A DNA stretch of 64,000 nt from Siphonodentalium dalli (Eukaryota; Mollusca; Scaphopoda; Gadilida; Siphonodentaliidae), in assembly GCA_032622095.1 (NCBI GenBank), contig CP136064.1, forward strand, positions 6,749,512-6,813,511, in the 5' to 3' direction. Every line of letters begins with the position of its first letter. Within the stretch, counting starts at the first letter, position 1. Below, piece after piece: positions 48,480-60,542 of the stretch. Both the position numbers and the translations under genes were made by a program. The notes under the pieces were generated by a model, which was not told the origin of the DNA, did not search any database, and saw nothing but the letters and a program-made list of their open reading frames with translations.

Positions 48480-49300
48480 GTCAGATTATTGCCAGTGCCC
48501 CAGCATTGTTATCTCCCACTTGAATTTTTTTCAGGGGAAGGGGGGTTGGGCGATTTAGGAATGTCTGTCTGTCCCGAATAGTTGTCCGAGGGTCATTTCA
48601 AACAATTATCAATGGAAATCAAAGATTTTTAGTACATGAGTTAACAGTTGGCTTGACATTTTCAAAAGAGTAATAGCCCTTTGTCATTTTAGCATTAAAA
48701 TGCCCATCCTCAACTTTTGTGACTGCATATTGCTGGTTTCTTTTTTCCCTCTTGATGGAATGGGTTCTGTCTAGAAACGTTGCCTGTGGATTATTTCAAA
48801 CAAATGACAACCAATTTCAAAGATTTTTGTTACACGAGTCCACAGGGAGAATATATTAAATGAGTTTGCAAACTAGGCCCGACTGGAGATTTTAACCAGA
48901 GTTACGGTTCTTTGATTGTCAATTTTGTGGCATTGAAATTGCCATCCTTAACTTTGCGACAACTTGATCCTGGTTTTCTATCGTATTTAGCTTCATTGTT
49001 ATCGGGATCGGTATATATAAATGGGTTCCGTCCATCTGTCTGTCCATACATGTACAACTGTGCCAAAAAGTTGTCTGGGGGGTATTTCTAACAATTATCA
49101 ACGGATTTGAAAGATTTTTCGTATTTGATTTCAGAAGAGGAATATCTGAAATTATTTCACAAACTAGGCCCGCCCAGATATTTTAACCAGAGTTACAGCC
49201 TTTTGATTGTAATATTTTGCTGTCTTGCACACACGAAAATTGTTTTGTCGTTGAAATGCCCATCCTCAACTTACGGCTGCTTATTGCTGTTTTTTTAACA
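48480..49300. repeat. Degenerate tandem repeat, 3 copies of about 200-300 bp
   Basis: 'aacaattatcaatgga...caaagattttt' occurs near 48601, 48797 and 49091, each followed by 'gcccatcctcaact...tg' near 48702, 48943 and 49257. Confidence 0.6.
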
Positions 49301-49494
49301 ATTCAATTGTATGCGCATCACAGGAGATGTCCTATTTCAAGTGTTTATTGGCTTTAACAATATTTCAGAAAGCTAATCTTTTAGATTGAAAGCCTCATCT
49401 TTAAATCTTTCGGATTTAAAGCATCATCTTTAAATCTTTCGGATTTAAAGTCTTTAAACCTTTCAGATTTGAAGCCTCGTCTTTAAATGGTGGC

Positions 49495-49710
49495 GTGCCA
49501 ATTCTAGCTGATGCTGGCATTCCAACACCAGCCGATGTTGGCATGCCAATACCAGCTAATGCTCGCATGTCAATATTGGCCGATGCTGGCATGCCAATAT
49601 GGGCCGATGCTGGCATGCCAATATGGGCCGATGCTGGCATGCCAATATGGGCCGATGCTGGCATACCAATATGGGCCGATGCTGGCATGCCAACACGAGC
49701 CGATTCTTGC
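49495..49710. repeat. 24-bp minisatellite, 9 copies
   Basis: The unit ATGCCAATATGGGCCGATGC plus TGGC repeats exactly nine times in 216 bases. Because 24 is a multiple of 3, both strands stay open (M-P-I-W-A-D-A-G on plus, M-P-A-S-A-H-I-G on minus). I see no sign that it is translated. Confidence 0.95.
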
Positions 49711-49791
49711 TGATTTCGCTATAAAATTAATTTGTGCCATCTGATTTGCACTATATTTTAGAATTAACTATAGGGCTATAATATTAATTGG

Positions 49792-49796
<5 letters not shown>

Positions 49797-49833
<37 letters not shown>
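49797..49833. repeat. (TA)n microsatellite
   Basis: About 18 TA dinucleotides. Confidence 0.95.
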
Positions 49834-49835
<2 letters not shown>

Positions 49836-49839
49836 TTTG

Positions 49840-50165
49840 ATATGTGCCGGCATGTTGCCGGTTGCCAGTAAAGGCCAGCACTGGCATGCCCGTACTGGCC
49901 GGTGCTGGTTGCCATTATCATGTTGCCTGTCACTCGATTTGATTTCTAATTATGCATATTTGACAGAATATTGGGCACTACAAACAAGAGCAAAACTGCA
50001 ATTCAATGAATTTAGCCATAACCCCTTTATTTCTGCTGCCAGCATTTGCCGTGCCGGGCCGACACCGGACCAGCGTGCAAAATGTCATGGAGCCGGCGCT
50101 GGCAGCCGGCACAGGCCGGCTCGGCAACCGGCATGTGGCCGGTACCGGCCACAAGCTGGCATGTT
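49840..50165. repeat. GC-rich GCCGG/CCGGC-rich segment
   Basis: Short words such as GCCGG, CCGGC and 'ctggcatg' recur at 49845-49915 and 50050-50162. They are related to the 24-bp unit upstream ('gctggcatgcc') and interrupted by about 130 bp of AT-rich DNA. Confidence 0.5.
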
Positions 50166-53100
50166 TACTGGGGTGTATTAGACTAATATATTTCTTCCAA
50201 ATAAAAAAACGTCATTTTATGGCACATTCCTATTAGTAGTCTTACCACAATGACTTAATGACAATTATTGTCCAAATAAGCATCGTGAAAATTCGCCAAA
50301 CATTATATTTGTATACTTAAATTAGCATGTCCATCACATGAGAAAGATATCTCGGTGTTAGATGTATTAATGAATTACTCCGATTTAGATCATCCGGAGT
50401 TATTAATACCTTATTGTATTCGAGATGGCCGCCAATGGGGCGGAAATGTCGAAATCTGATATTCAAATACATATATATTCGCAATATATCCCAGCGTGTA
50501 AGAATGACACATATGCATATCATTATCACACATTGGCTTTCGATGAGAACATACCATTCACTATATAAAACCAAAATGTATGTTCAAGCACGTTAAGTAT
50601 ATGGACGTGCCGAACTCGATTCTGATATATAAATATTTTAATAGAGACCAACATGGCATGTGGAGAGAATTGTGAAGATGTCAACTCCAGGCGCTGTCAG
50701 TTACCAACGCTCAAATGGTGCATGTGATCGTCATATGCTCTTGCATATCGATACAGATTGACTATACCTACTCTTATACTAAATGGTCTAGTGACAGTCT
50801 CAATCAGATTACTGTATACAGCTAACAGTTGCTGGCCTTTGAAGCATGAAATTGAAAATATAAACCAGGATATTGTTATTACAACTAAGAAAACGTTGCG
50901 GACTTCACAATTAGCCTCACAACACTGCACTAAATCAATCAAATTAATTTGGTGACCTCACAATTAGCCAACATAAACACTATATGAATACAATCAAGCC
51001 GATTAAATCCTTTCTAATTAATGGGGCCGACTTCGCGTGGGACCGTCTTCGCATGGGACCGACTTCGCATGGGGCTGACTGCGCGCGGGACCGACTTCTG
51101 GATTGTTTATAACGTGGAAATGTGTGTAGCTCTTCGTGGCCTCACTATGATCGTGTTCTGCTGAAATTAATCTATATAATGCCACTTGGTTGGGGTAGAT
51201 TATCATAATGCATGAATGCAGCATGATATATACAAGTTATGGAATATAGCCAGACTGATGTTATAATTCCTAGTTGAATATAATTAGAATAATTTGATGC
51301 ATTAGCTAGAATGTTAACTGATGTATAACTTATTCATCCAATCTGTAAGAATGACAGAAGTGACAAACAAAATTGCCATACAAGGCTGTGTGCTAGTGTC
51401 GTTTCAGGAACCATGGGAATTCCATAACACAAATGTATGCCAGATTTTAAATCTTTGTTTGTTTTTCATAAATGCGAGTCTGAATCTAAGTCATGAGTAT
51501 TTTTGTAAATATTGTCTGGTTCAAGCGACAAACAAAATCATCGCAAGTGTACATGTAGCTAAAAATACTACGCTATCAACGAAATGAAACATTATGTCGT
51601 AAGACGTTAGTTGACTGCATTCCCCCATAATTCCATTCAGTATTCAGACTGCGCTAGTATTATAATTAGTATCGCCTGTCTAGTTTTGGCTCATATCTAT
51701 TTCGTTTACCATTCACATTATTTCGTCGTCTAAAAGTTGCGCAGTCTCTGTTGATTTCAATAAAATTAAAAATAATCATTAATCAAGTGCAACCGGCTGC
51801 ACGATCATAACCATTGTCAAGAACCGCTTTCATATTGAACTGATGTACAAACGCAATGCATTGTTTCACTAAACTATTCACATGCCAAAATCATAGAAAT
51901 CAATATGGGATGTTAATTTGCTGTATACAATCAATAGTCCATACCATCCGACTGTGTTCATGCCAAGACACCGTTCGTATATTGGGCGAATCACTTTGTA
52001 TGGCTACCACCAATTAACTGAACAAGAGGAAAGCCAAGAACCAGACACACCACTGTGTCCGTTTTCGGGGATCTAGCCTGGTGTATGATGTACATTTCAA
52101 CTGAATGAACATGTCCTGGTAGGTCAATAACCTATATATAGAAAGAAATTTCTCAAAACACCACACATGCTATGAAAGTTGTTGGGCTACTTTGTTGAAT
52201 AACTTCATCCATATTTCAGAACCTGGTATTCACAACGTATCACTTTTAAGCTTGATTCGAGACGTTACTCCGTTTGATCTGCCGTAGATACCAATACGAT
52301 TGAAACCTGCTAACTTCGGCTAAACGAGGTTCAAATGGTGTTAACATGTAAATGTAATTGAAGGTTACAGCGCAACTAACAGTGAGACAAGCAGGCCAAG
52401 TGACAGCCAAATAATTAAATTTACTATTGTTTGTGTTGATAAACAAGATTTTGTTTCTTGCTTCTTGCTAAGATTAATGGTATAGCTGAGAAGAACAATC
52501 CAATTTCATGTGTATTGATACCTTATATGATACACTATAATTATGCATTTTCTACTGATATGTCATGACAAGAACTAACACCAATTCGTATATGCATCAT
52601 CAGTTGCCATTTGATATGGTAACCACCAATATTTCTCAATTAGCACTGGCATAGAATATAGAACAGAAGGCTAGAGTTTGAGATGGTAACACTTGCCCCC
52701 AAGCTAAGATGGCGGTCTAAGATAATTTATAATTTCACATAGTGAGTTGGATTTTCTCTTCAACACCCTCCTCACTTAATATAATGACATTTGAAGAAAA
52801 GACACGTATACCATATAGGACATCGCCAATTTGTATAAGAAATTAAAGCTATGCGCATTTACTTAAAATTGGCTGATTAACCTAATTTCCCACGATGGAA
52901 TGCAAGGGCGACATTTGGTGTTATAACAAACACTGACTTTTGTTTTTGACTGCCATTTTTGTAGCCATCTTGGATGAAACTAAAGAGTTCTGTTAAAGTG
53001 TGATAATAATTCTGTTTGTGGCGCGAATATTTCTTTCTCATCACTGAAATCCGCTCATTTCTTTAAATCTATTGCTGCAATATTGGAATTGATATTTGAC

Positions 53101-53694
53101 AAGATGCTATAAATTCGGTTGTCTAAAGTGGATTTTTGACAGATTGAACATGGTTTGTACTATATATTGCAGCGATACATTGCTGAAGCAATAATTAAAC
53201 ACACAATTGTCCCCAATTCGCAGTCGGCACCAAACGGAAGGTCATTTACATGAGATTCTCGAAAATCGCAAAATTGGTGATTTTCTGGTGCCATTTTGGC
53301 AGCCATCTTTGACTGGAATAATATTTTCCCGTGAATTTAGGTACTGTACTTTGAGAACAACTATAGATGAATTGTCATACCTAAAGAAAAATGTATAACA
53401 ATTAATAAATATGCCCAGAATTCGTAGGTTCTTGGGACAACCCTAAATCTGAACTGAACTGACAATGACGTCATAATTCACTCTAGTCGCGAAGCCATGA
53501 AGTCTAACAAACTTTTTCAGACAAAGTAAGTGATACACTATCATAATATCATAGCCTCTACGTTTGTTTAAACAATTCCCACGAAGGTATATAAGCGACT
53601 CTACTAATGCAAGTTGGTCTGACATTTGTATGTGTGGAACGCTTTCGCATCCATACTCTATGGAACGCAACACAATCAACATCCATTTCATAAA
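50166..53694. other. Intron 1 sequence, no recognised gene
   Basis: About 3.5 kb, AT-rich. A short duplication 'gggaccgacttcgcat' lies near 51050-51100. Frames at 50317-50574, 50697-50942 and 51321-51587 show no recognised domain. Confidence 0.4.
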
Positions 53695-54650
53695 TGTTCT
53701 GTGTGATTTCATAAGCTATTTAGCTATGTTTTGTGTGATTTCATAAGCTATTTAGCATTGTTCTGTGTGATTTCATAAGCTATTGCTCTATGTTCTGTGT
53801 GATTTCATAAGCTATTTATCAATATTATGTGTGATTTAAAAAGCCACTTAGCTATGTTCTTTGTGATTGCATAAGCTATTTATATATGTGCTGTGTGATT
53901 TCATAAGCATTGTAGCTATGTTCTGTGTGGTTTTATAAGCTATTTAGCTTCGTTCTGGGTGATTTCGTAAGATATTTATCTATGCTCTTTGTGATTTCAT
54001 AAGATATTTTATCATTGTTCTGAGGGATTTCATAAGGTATTTAGATTTGTTCTGTGTTATTTCATAAGGTATTTAGCATCTTTTGGGTAATTTCATAAGA
54101 TTTGTTATCATTGTTCTGTGTGATTTCATAATATATTTAGTATTGTTCTGCGTGCTTTCATAAACTATTTCTCTATGTTCTCTGTGATTTCATAAGCTAT
54201 TTAGCTAGGTTCTGTGTGATTTCATAAGCTATTTAACTATTTTTGTGTGATTTCATACGCTATTTAGCTATGTTCTGTGTGATTTCATAAGATATTTAGC
54301 GTTGATCTGTGTGATTTCATAAGGTATTTAGCGTTGATCTTTGTGATTTCATAAGGTACTTTGCGTTGATCTGTGCGATTTCATAAGGTATTTAGCTTCT
54401 TTTGTGTGATTTCAAAAGCTATCTAGCTTTGTTCTGTGTAATTTCAGAAGATAATTAGCTTTGTTTTGTGTGATTTCGTAAGCTATTTAGCTTCGTTCTG
54501 TGTGATTTCATAAGATATTTAGCATTGTTCTGCGTGATTTATTAAGGAATTTAGATTTGTTATGTGTGATTTCATAAGATATCTAGCTTTGTTCTTGGGG
54601 TTTTCATAAGATACTTAGTTGTTCTGTGTGATTTCATAATATTATTTATC
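53695..54650. repeat. 32-bp minisatellite array 2, about 30 diverged copies
   Basis: Same unit as 30116-30966 (TGTGATTTCATAAG, CTATTTAGCT, a/ttgTTCTG) but with many substitutions and 1-3 base indels. It is clearly older than array 1. Confidence 0.9.
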
Positions 54651-54835
54651 ATTTTTATCATTGATCCTATGGTCAACGATATCCGGCATATGCTGATATC
54701 TAAACTAACACAAGGTGCAATACTGTCACATGAACATGTGTGAGTGACAATTGAAAGTAATGATAGCACCATTAATACCCGTATTGGCACAAACGACATT
54801 ACGGAATTAGGCTTACGCTTTAACAGTCATATCGG

Positions 54836-55143
54836 AATATGTGACCCGCCATATCAAATCCAGTCGTAAGTCGGGATTTTTTTTACCCTGTGCCAATGCA
54901 TTCTCTTATATATGCGAGTCGACCATAGGTCGCCTCGCATATATAAGAGAATGCATTGGCCTAACATTTTTTTATCATTTTTTTTAAATAAATGTTTCTG
55001 ACAATTTTTAGGACATAAAATAAAAAAAACATCCATTACCCTGCAGGGAGCCCCACACATATATAGAAGCATATATAAGAGTGTCGTCTGCTCATGTTTG
55101 TCTGGGGCTCTGTATGGGTGAAATTATAAAATTGTTAAAGAAT
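54836..55143. mobile_element. Family P element, left end and core only
   Basis: The left end with an intact palindrome (about 54890-54960) and the whole core are present. The copy stops at 'ttgttaaagaatattctg' without the right terminus. Confidence 0.75.
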
Positions 55144-55752
55144 ATTCTGCTCATGATGCTCTTATCAAAGTATTTCCCTGATCCACAGTGTGGGTTGAAC
55201 AGCTTTTCGACTCTGGAAATATTCATTTAAGAAGCCTGAGAGATTACTCATGTCACGCCCACAAGACCAATATGACATCTTATTATGTCAGCTCTTGCGA
55301 TTAGCCAATCAGTGTCGATATATAGTGACGGTATATGAACCCATATTAGGTCGGTGACCTAGTATGAAATTAATATTAGGTGCTTATCCGCCATCTTGTT
55401 TTTTCGGGAAACTCAGTCGCCTCGTGAATATTTTTGGAGTATTTTGGCGCCAAGAAAGGAGATATCTGTCGGAAATCATTTTCTGTGAATTTAAAGACAT
55501 AGTACCATGTACCAAAACCTGCATACGATATATTTTTAGGAATTCTAAAGACTCATAAATTAACTATGAAACTCAACAAGTTGTCCTACTTCTGGTAATT
55601 AGCCATTGACTCAATGCGTTGACGCTCAACGCCCTTGATGCGTCACTGTGAAGTTACATAAGTTAATGGCCATAGACGACTCAATTATCTTACCAAATTA
55701 CAATAAATTACAGCGAATATTAATTAAAGGGATATGCCGGATTTTGTCTACT

Positions 55753-55888
55753 GACATAATAAATACGTTACGGGACGCTTAGTGGTCGGATATGGTGTCA
55801 TGTGAGGCACAGCGAGATCAATATTGATCTCACTTCGCCTCACATGACACCATATCCGACCACTAAGCGTCCCGTAACGTATAATGTC
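55753..55888. mobile_element. Palindromic MITE, family F4
   Basis: Arms of about 50 bp, ATACGTTACGGGACGCTTAG to 'gtcatgtgaggc', are perfect inverted copies at 55763-55882 around GAGATCAATATTGATCTC, itself palindromic. A 'gacata' pair extends the arms with a 4-bp indel. Confidence 0.8.
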
Positions 55889-56589
55889 CGTGTACATAGG
55901 ATTAAGATTAACCACGTCGGTATGCACCAACCATATTATATCCATACATTAGCATTCTTCGCAACACTGCATTACACTACATTACATTATGCACGGTTGT
56001 ATCTTGAATAAATGAAAAATGTCGAGAGTCTCTGGTCTCCTATAATATCTATATTGGGATTGAAAGTGGCTGAGATAAGGAACAACACATAGTACTGAGA
56101 AAATGAAAATCAGATAAGAATAACATGATCACAAGGCACTATTTGCCACCAGTTCAAAACGAAACGGATATATATAGGCGATATGGGTATAGCAAATAAT
56201 GTTTTCCCATTGCGGTCGCCATATTGGCAGCCATCTTTTTAATGGAGTGCAAAGTTTTCATACAATAAGCAGTGTTATTTCATAGCATTCAAAATAATAT
56301 ATAAATTTGTATGCATTTGATGAAATATGTTTTCCAAACAAAAAAAACAGTCTGAAATGACTTAGTTCATATTTTATACTATACGGCGGCCAATTTGAAC
56401 GCCATTCTGGATTATAGCAAATGCTCAAGGGTGAGAAATTCACGCCCACTTAGAAATTGATGCACACACCACCTATAATCAAAATCCGTATATATGTCAT
56501 TAATTTGATTACGTCGTTACATGGAAATATTTAAATCCCAGTTGGACAAACGACGAACAAAGACTTAAAGTTTTCAAAATTTACTTTTG
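55889..56589. other. Intron 1 sequence, no recognised feature
   Basis: Nothing recognised. Confidence 0.45.
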
Positions 56590-56772
56590 TGAACGACCCT
56601 ACCTTTACTAAATGGATGCTTACACTCAGTATTGGTTTTTATAGAGCCCCCATCCATGTATAACTCTACCTTTACTAAATGGATGCTTACACTCAGTATT
56701 GGTTTTTATGGAGCCCCCATCCATGTTTAACCCTACCTTTACTAAATGGATTCTTACACTCAGTATTGGTTT
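56590..56772. repeat. 67-bp tandem repeat, about 2.7 copies
   Basis: 'ctacctttactaaatggat' starts at 56599, 56666 and 56733, a constant 67-bp step. Confidence 0.9.
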
Positions 56773-57030
56773 ATACATATACAGAACAATGTAATCCTAA
56801 AACGTTAATACACGCATACATATACAGAACAATGTAACCCTAAAACGTTAATACACGCATACATATACAGAACAATGTAATCCTAAAACGTTAATACACG
56901 CATACATATACAGAACAATGTAACCCTAAAACGTTAATACACGCATACATATACAGAACAATGTAATCCTAAAACGTTAATACAGGCATACATATACAGC
57001 ACAATGTAATCCTATAACGTTAATACAGGC
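56773..57030. repeat. 43-bp tandem repeat, 6 copies
   Basis: The unit is CATACATATACAGAACAATG, then 'taatcctaaaacgttaatac', then ACG. Copies alternate 'taatcc' and 'taaccc', suggesting expansion by pairs. Confidence 0.95.
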
Positions 57031-57236
57031 ATACATAAACAGGGTATGTTTATCTCCATTGTAATTCAATCTAGCAAGGAATTTGCAAAAGAACTGTATA
57101 AAAAGTATCATTTAGTCATTTTCATGACACGAATCGAGACTTTCATTTCGCCGTTGTCACCGTGCACAAATCTTGGGTTTGTTCATTGCGTTACTCGGAA
57201 CAGTGCTCCGTAACCATTTCCTGTGGGGCGGGTTGT

Positions 57237-57428
57237 CTCGTTTCGCTACTCCGTTCTGCGCCGATAAAATTGTACTGTGCGACATTCAGATTTGATGCAC
57301 GCTGAAGCGGCCGACGAACGGTATCTATAGACAACAACGCGCGGGTTTGCTCATTTCGCTACTCGTTCTGCGCCGATGCAATTTGACCGTGCTACGTTCA
57401 GATTTGATGCACGCTGAAGCGGCCGATG
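57237..57428. repeat. Direct duplication of about 80 bp
   Basis: 'cgctactc.gttctgcgccgat' to 'gatgcacgctgaagcggccg' occurs at about 57243-57320 and 57357-57428, just downstream of lectin exon 1 inside intron 1. Confidence 0.8.
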
Positions 57429-57736
57429 TCGGTGAATCGAAAACGAAAGTTAGCCGTTCTCGGCCAATCAGAATGCTTGTTTTTAGTGACAAATACTCAA
57501 TTGAATTACAATTAATTGTAAACATTTTCTTCCAGTGGTATAGTAGACATTCTCTCAAAAGATTCTTACATATGGACACTGACGGTGTGTGGGTATCACC
57601 AGCACATAAGATAAGATAAGAGTGTTCGTATGGAAGATGCGTGAGCTGTGAAAGCAAGCTCCGAATTTTCACTATAGATCCCTCAGAAATGTAAATTGGG
57701 GGTTCCAGAATGAACTTCAATAAAACAATTTCTTAC

Positions 57737-57797
57737 CTGCGACACGCAGAAACTTGAGCCCAATCAGAAGCAACACTAGCAGTTCTTGCATCTTCAT
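57737..57797 (-). CDS. Lectin gene exon 1: signal peptide
   Basis: This exon has an ATG at 57797 and 20 codons plus one base before a consensus donor (GTAAGA at 57736). The peptide has a short charged start (MKMQE), a hydrophobic core (LLVLLLIGL) and a small-residue end (RVAG) where a signal peptidase could cut. A second in-frame ATG lies two codons downstream. The spare base joins the GG at the start of exon 2 to make a glycine just before the first lectin-domain cysteine, which is the usual arrangement in secreted lectins. The exon is short, so its recognition depends on the donor, the phase match and the signal character together. An upstream non-coding exon is possible; no convincing promoter was found. 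Confidence 0.75.
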
Positions 57798-58839
57798 GTT
57801 TCACAGCTTAGTTTGATGAGCAAATCATACAATTGTGAGAACACCCTTCCTTGTCATCCCACTGGGCGCGGCGCCTTTCTCAGTTGAAGCTATCAAATAT
57901 CGATGGTTTCTGAGCGACGGTAGAATGAAAAGCTACTGTTGTCATTTCATTGGCCAAACATCGTTGACGGGCAGGTCCATATGTTCACAGGACGTCCTTT
58001 GTTTTACCCACGCGACACTTGCTCTGACGATATATTTCTAGATCGCTCGATATTCTCAAAGACTCGGCCATTTCGCATCGCTCGGGATGTGTATATCTAA
58101 TGCGTAGATCCGACCCAGGGGTAACGGAAGGATTCTCGAACAAAACATATCCGCTATCCGGCAGTTAATACGATGTTAGTCCCGGTATACGGAAGAGAAC
58201 TGGCGGAACATTCCCCACAAGCCACGCGGGGATCCATGTTAATGGCGGAACATTCCCCACAAGCCACGCGGGTATCCATTTTAATTTGTCTTGCGGTCAA
58301 TAACCGTTATAATGTCCTCCTTACTTATATTATTTATTCTTGAATTAATAAAACATCAAATATGGTCTATCTCTTCCAGGGTGCAACATATGTAAATCGA
58401 AGACCCCCCCCCCCCCCCCATGTCCAGAAACACTTCTATCAATTAATATTGATTTTATTTCGAATTGTTTAACGGGATGTGTATGGAACATGTTCCGTAC
58501 TGATTTGTAGATATGGAACAACAGGAACAGTGTAACTCTAGGTGCATTGTAACTCTAGGTGCATTGTAACTCTAGAAACAAGAAATAAAAATAAATAAAA
58601 TAAAATGGGAGAATTGAACATTATGAGCGCATTTCAAATTAGACAAGGATAAAACTTCAGAAATACACGTCCAATCCTACCTCTGCTCCGAATAGGATCC
58701 AAATACGATGCATTCAAATTACGACCTTGGTATGATGAGGTTTAGCGAATAGAGTTGTTCCTCTTGTAATGACAAGCAGTCAGAAATTGTATTGATTATC
58801 CTGGATGATTTGGAACTTCGAATATTAGTTGCTTGTTCA
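57798..58839. other. Upstream of lectin exon 1, no recognised promoter
   Basis: It includes a 36-bp duplication (GGCGGAACATTCCCCACAAG, 58202 and 58243), a C-run at 58404 and three 17-bp 'cattgtaactctaggtg' units at 58530-58575. A TATA-like element on the minus strand near 58030 is a weak promoter candidate. Confidence 0.35.
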
Positions 58840-59045
58840 TTTAGGGTGGGGTGTGTCTCGTCCCTGTCGTTAAGGGTGGGTGTGTCTCGTCCCTGTCGTT
58901 AAGGGTGGGGTGTGTCTCGTCCCTGTCGTTAAGGGTGGGGTGTGTCTCGTCCCTGTTCGTTAAGTGTGGGGTGTGTCTCGTCCCTGTTCGTTAAGGGTGG
59001 GGTGTGTCTCGTCCCTGTTCGTTAAGGGTGGGTGTGTCTCGTCCC
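58840..59045. repeat. About 30-bp minisatellite, 7 copies
   Basis: The unit is GTTAAGGGTGGGGTGTGTC plus 'tcgtccctgtc'. Copies vary by one base in the G-run and by 'tgtc/tgttc'. Confidence 0.95.
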
Positions 59046-59101
59046 CGGAACTTGATTGTGTTATTTAGATGTTTACACTAATACATTTGACAGAATAGTC
59101 A

Positions 59102-59308
59102 ATATGTGACCCGCCATATCAAATCCAGTCGTAAGTCGGGATTTTTTTACCCTGTGCCAATGCATTCTCTAATTTGTGCGAGTCGACCATAGGTCGCCTC
59201 GCATATATACGAGAATGCATTGGCCTAACAATAAATAAATGTTTCTTACAATTTTTAGGACATAAAATAAAAAACATCCATTACCCTGCAGGGAGCCCCA
59301 CATATACA
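59102..59308. mobile_element. Family P element, left end and part of core
   Basis: The palindrome has changes in one arm ('ctaatttgtgcgag'). The copy ends within the core after CCTGCAGGGAGCCCC. Confidence 0.7.
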
Positions 59309-60413
59309 GGGCCACCAAACTCGGTCACGTGGCTACTATTTTTAGTGTACAAATGGCCGACGGAATTATCACCTCAAAGTAAGTACTGAGTTCTGTATAG
59401 TTTTATAGTTCAAGTATCCGCTAGTAGACCCACCGGACAGAAGGCGGAGTAAATAAATAAAATGGAAGGATTAGATCAATTTCCATTAGATGTTTTGAGT
59501 TCTTCGTGATGCCTTCCCAACTAGTTTAACTTGCCTATTGTCGACGTATAGAAAATTGCGATTGCGCTCAAACAATTTCACTTTAATCGTCAATACAGTC
59601 ACTAAACGGAGTTAAACTTTCATTTAAATAGTGCACGAGAAACAAAATTTCTCTGGAATAGTTTTAATATGCACTTGTTGGCAAATTGTTAACAATTGTT
59701 TGTTTTAGACCTATTTATATAAAATAGGTAACGCTCGTACTGCAGGTAACGCTCACATCAAATACACGGATATTCACATTTTCACACCAGTTTCTATATA
59801 CATCGATCCATTTTAGCCAGTAGATATGATGAGTTGACTATTTTCTTACTTGAGAATGATTTATATATTTCCACAGGTTATAAATGTCGCAATTTCCAGA
59901 ACATGACAGAGTCATCGATCACTACCAAATTCTCAAAAAAAGTGTGTGGTGTTCTACGAATATTCTACTCAGGAAGCGAATAAATGGAATGCAACGTTGC
60001 CAGTGTCATAATCATGCATGTTATCGAACGATCGACAGTTATTTACTTAACTGATTAAAGTGTCTTATTAAGTTACACAATCATTATTTATTATAAATTC
60101 TGGATTATATGCCCAGTAATGTGTTTATCATTAACAACATCCATAACTATATATATGCTTCTGAAGGAACCCAAATATGTGCGTATAGTCATACCCATTT
60201 ATGCACGGTACTGCATGGGGACTATTTTTTTTTACACATTTTGAGGTACTCGTGCGTGTACATTTAATGAAGCTTCATTCCAATTCAATTACCAATACTA
60301 TCCTAGTGATAATCAAATGTCAGAAAAGAGCTTGAAATATCACTGCATTATTGGTGTACATATCATACACTTCTCCATGCAAATGCGATGCTTATCCACC
60401 ACGGAATATTTAG
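59309..60413. other. No recognised gene
   Basis: AT-rich sequence; nothing recognised. Confidence 0.45.
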
Positions 60414-60542
60414 AGGATATTACTTGGTTGGTTTGATATTAGGCCCGATATCAGCCAGAGGTAACCGAAGGTCGAAGGCTGAAATGATGTTATCGATGGC
60501 TGATATCAGGCCTATACTATCAAACCAACCAAGTAATATCCT
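60414..60542. mobile_element. Palindromic MITE, family F5
   Basis: Arms AGGATATTACTTGGTTGG... and complement; inner pair 'gatatcagcc/ggctgatatc'. The arms extend about 45 bp with few mismatches. Confidence 0.7.

Larger units (their letters stand above)
18041..57797 (-). other. Gene model: secreted C-type lectin with PAN/apple-like domain (4 coding exons)
   Basis: Four exons in order on the minus strand join with matching phases: exon 1 ends with 1 spare base, exon 2 starts with 2 and ends with 2, exon 3 starts with 1 and ends with 1, exon 4 starts with 2. The coding length is 61+172+215+269 = 717 nt, or 238 residues plus stop. Predicted layout: signal peptide (about 1-20), C-type lectin-like domain (about 23-148), PAN/apple-like domain (about 155-238). 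Introns are about 29.7, 6.2 and 3.2 kb, all GT-AG. The product should be secreted and, from its families, bind carbohydrate or protein ligands; invertebrate lectins of this size are often immune or extracellular-matrix proteins. The role is inferred. A candidate AATAAA signal lies at 17764-17759, about 280 bases after the stop. The model rests on splice sites, phase and domain continuity, without transcript evidence. Confidence 0.82.

Noticed and set aside
49416-49744. M-P-A-S-A-H-I-G and M-P-I-W-A-D-A-G repeat proteins on opposite strands
   Set aside because: The 24-bp period keeps all frames open. No splice sites, start context or flanking coding supports a gene.
57325-57720. 131-codon minus-strand frame just downstream of lectin exon 1
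   Set aside because: It lies after a strong donor inside intron 1, crosses a direct duplication, and shows no recognised domain.
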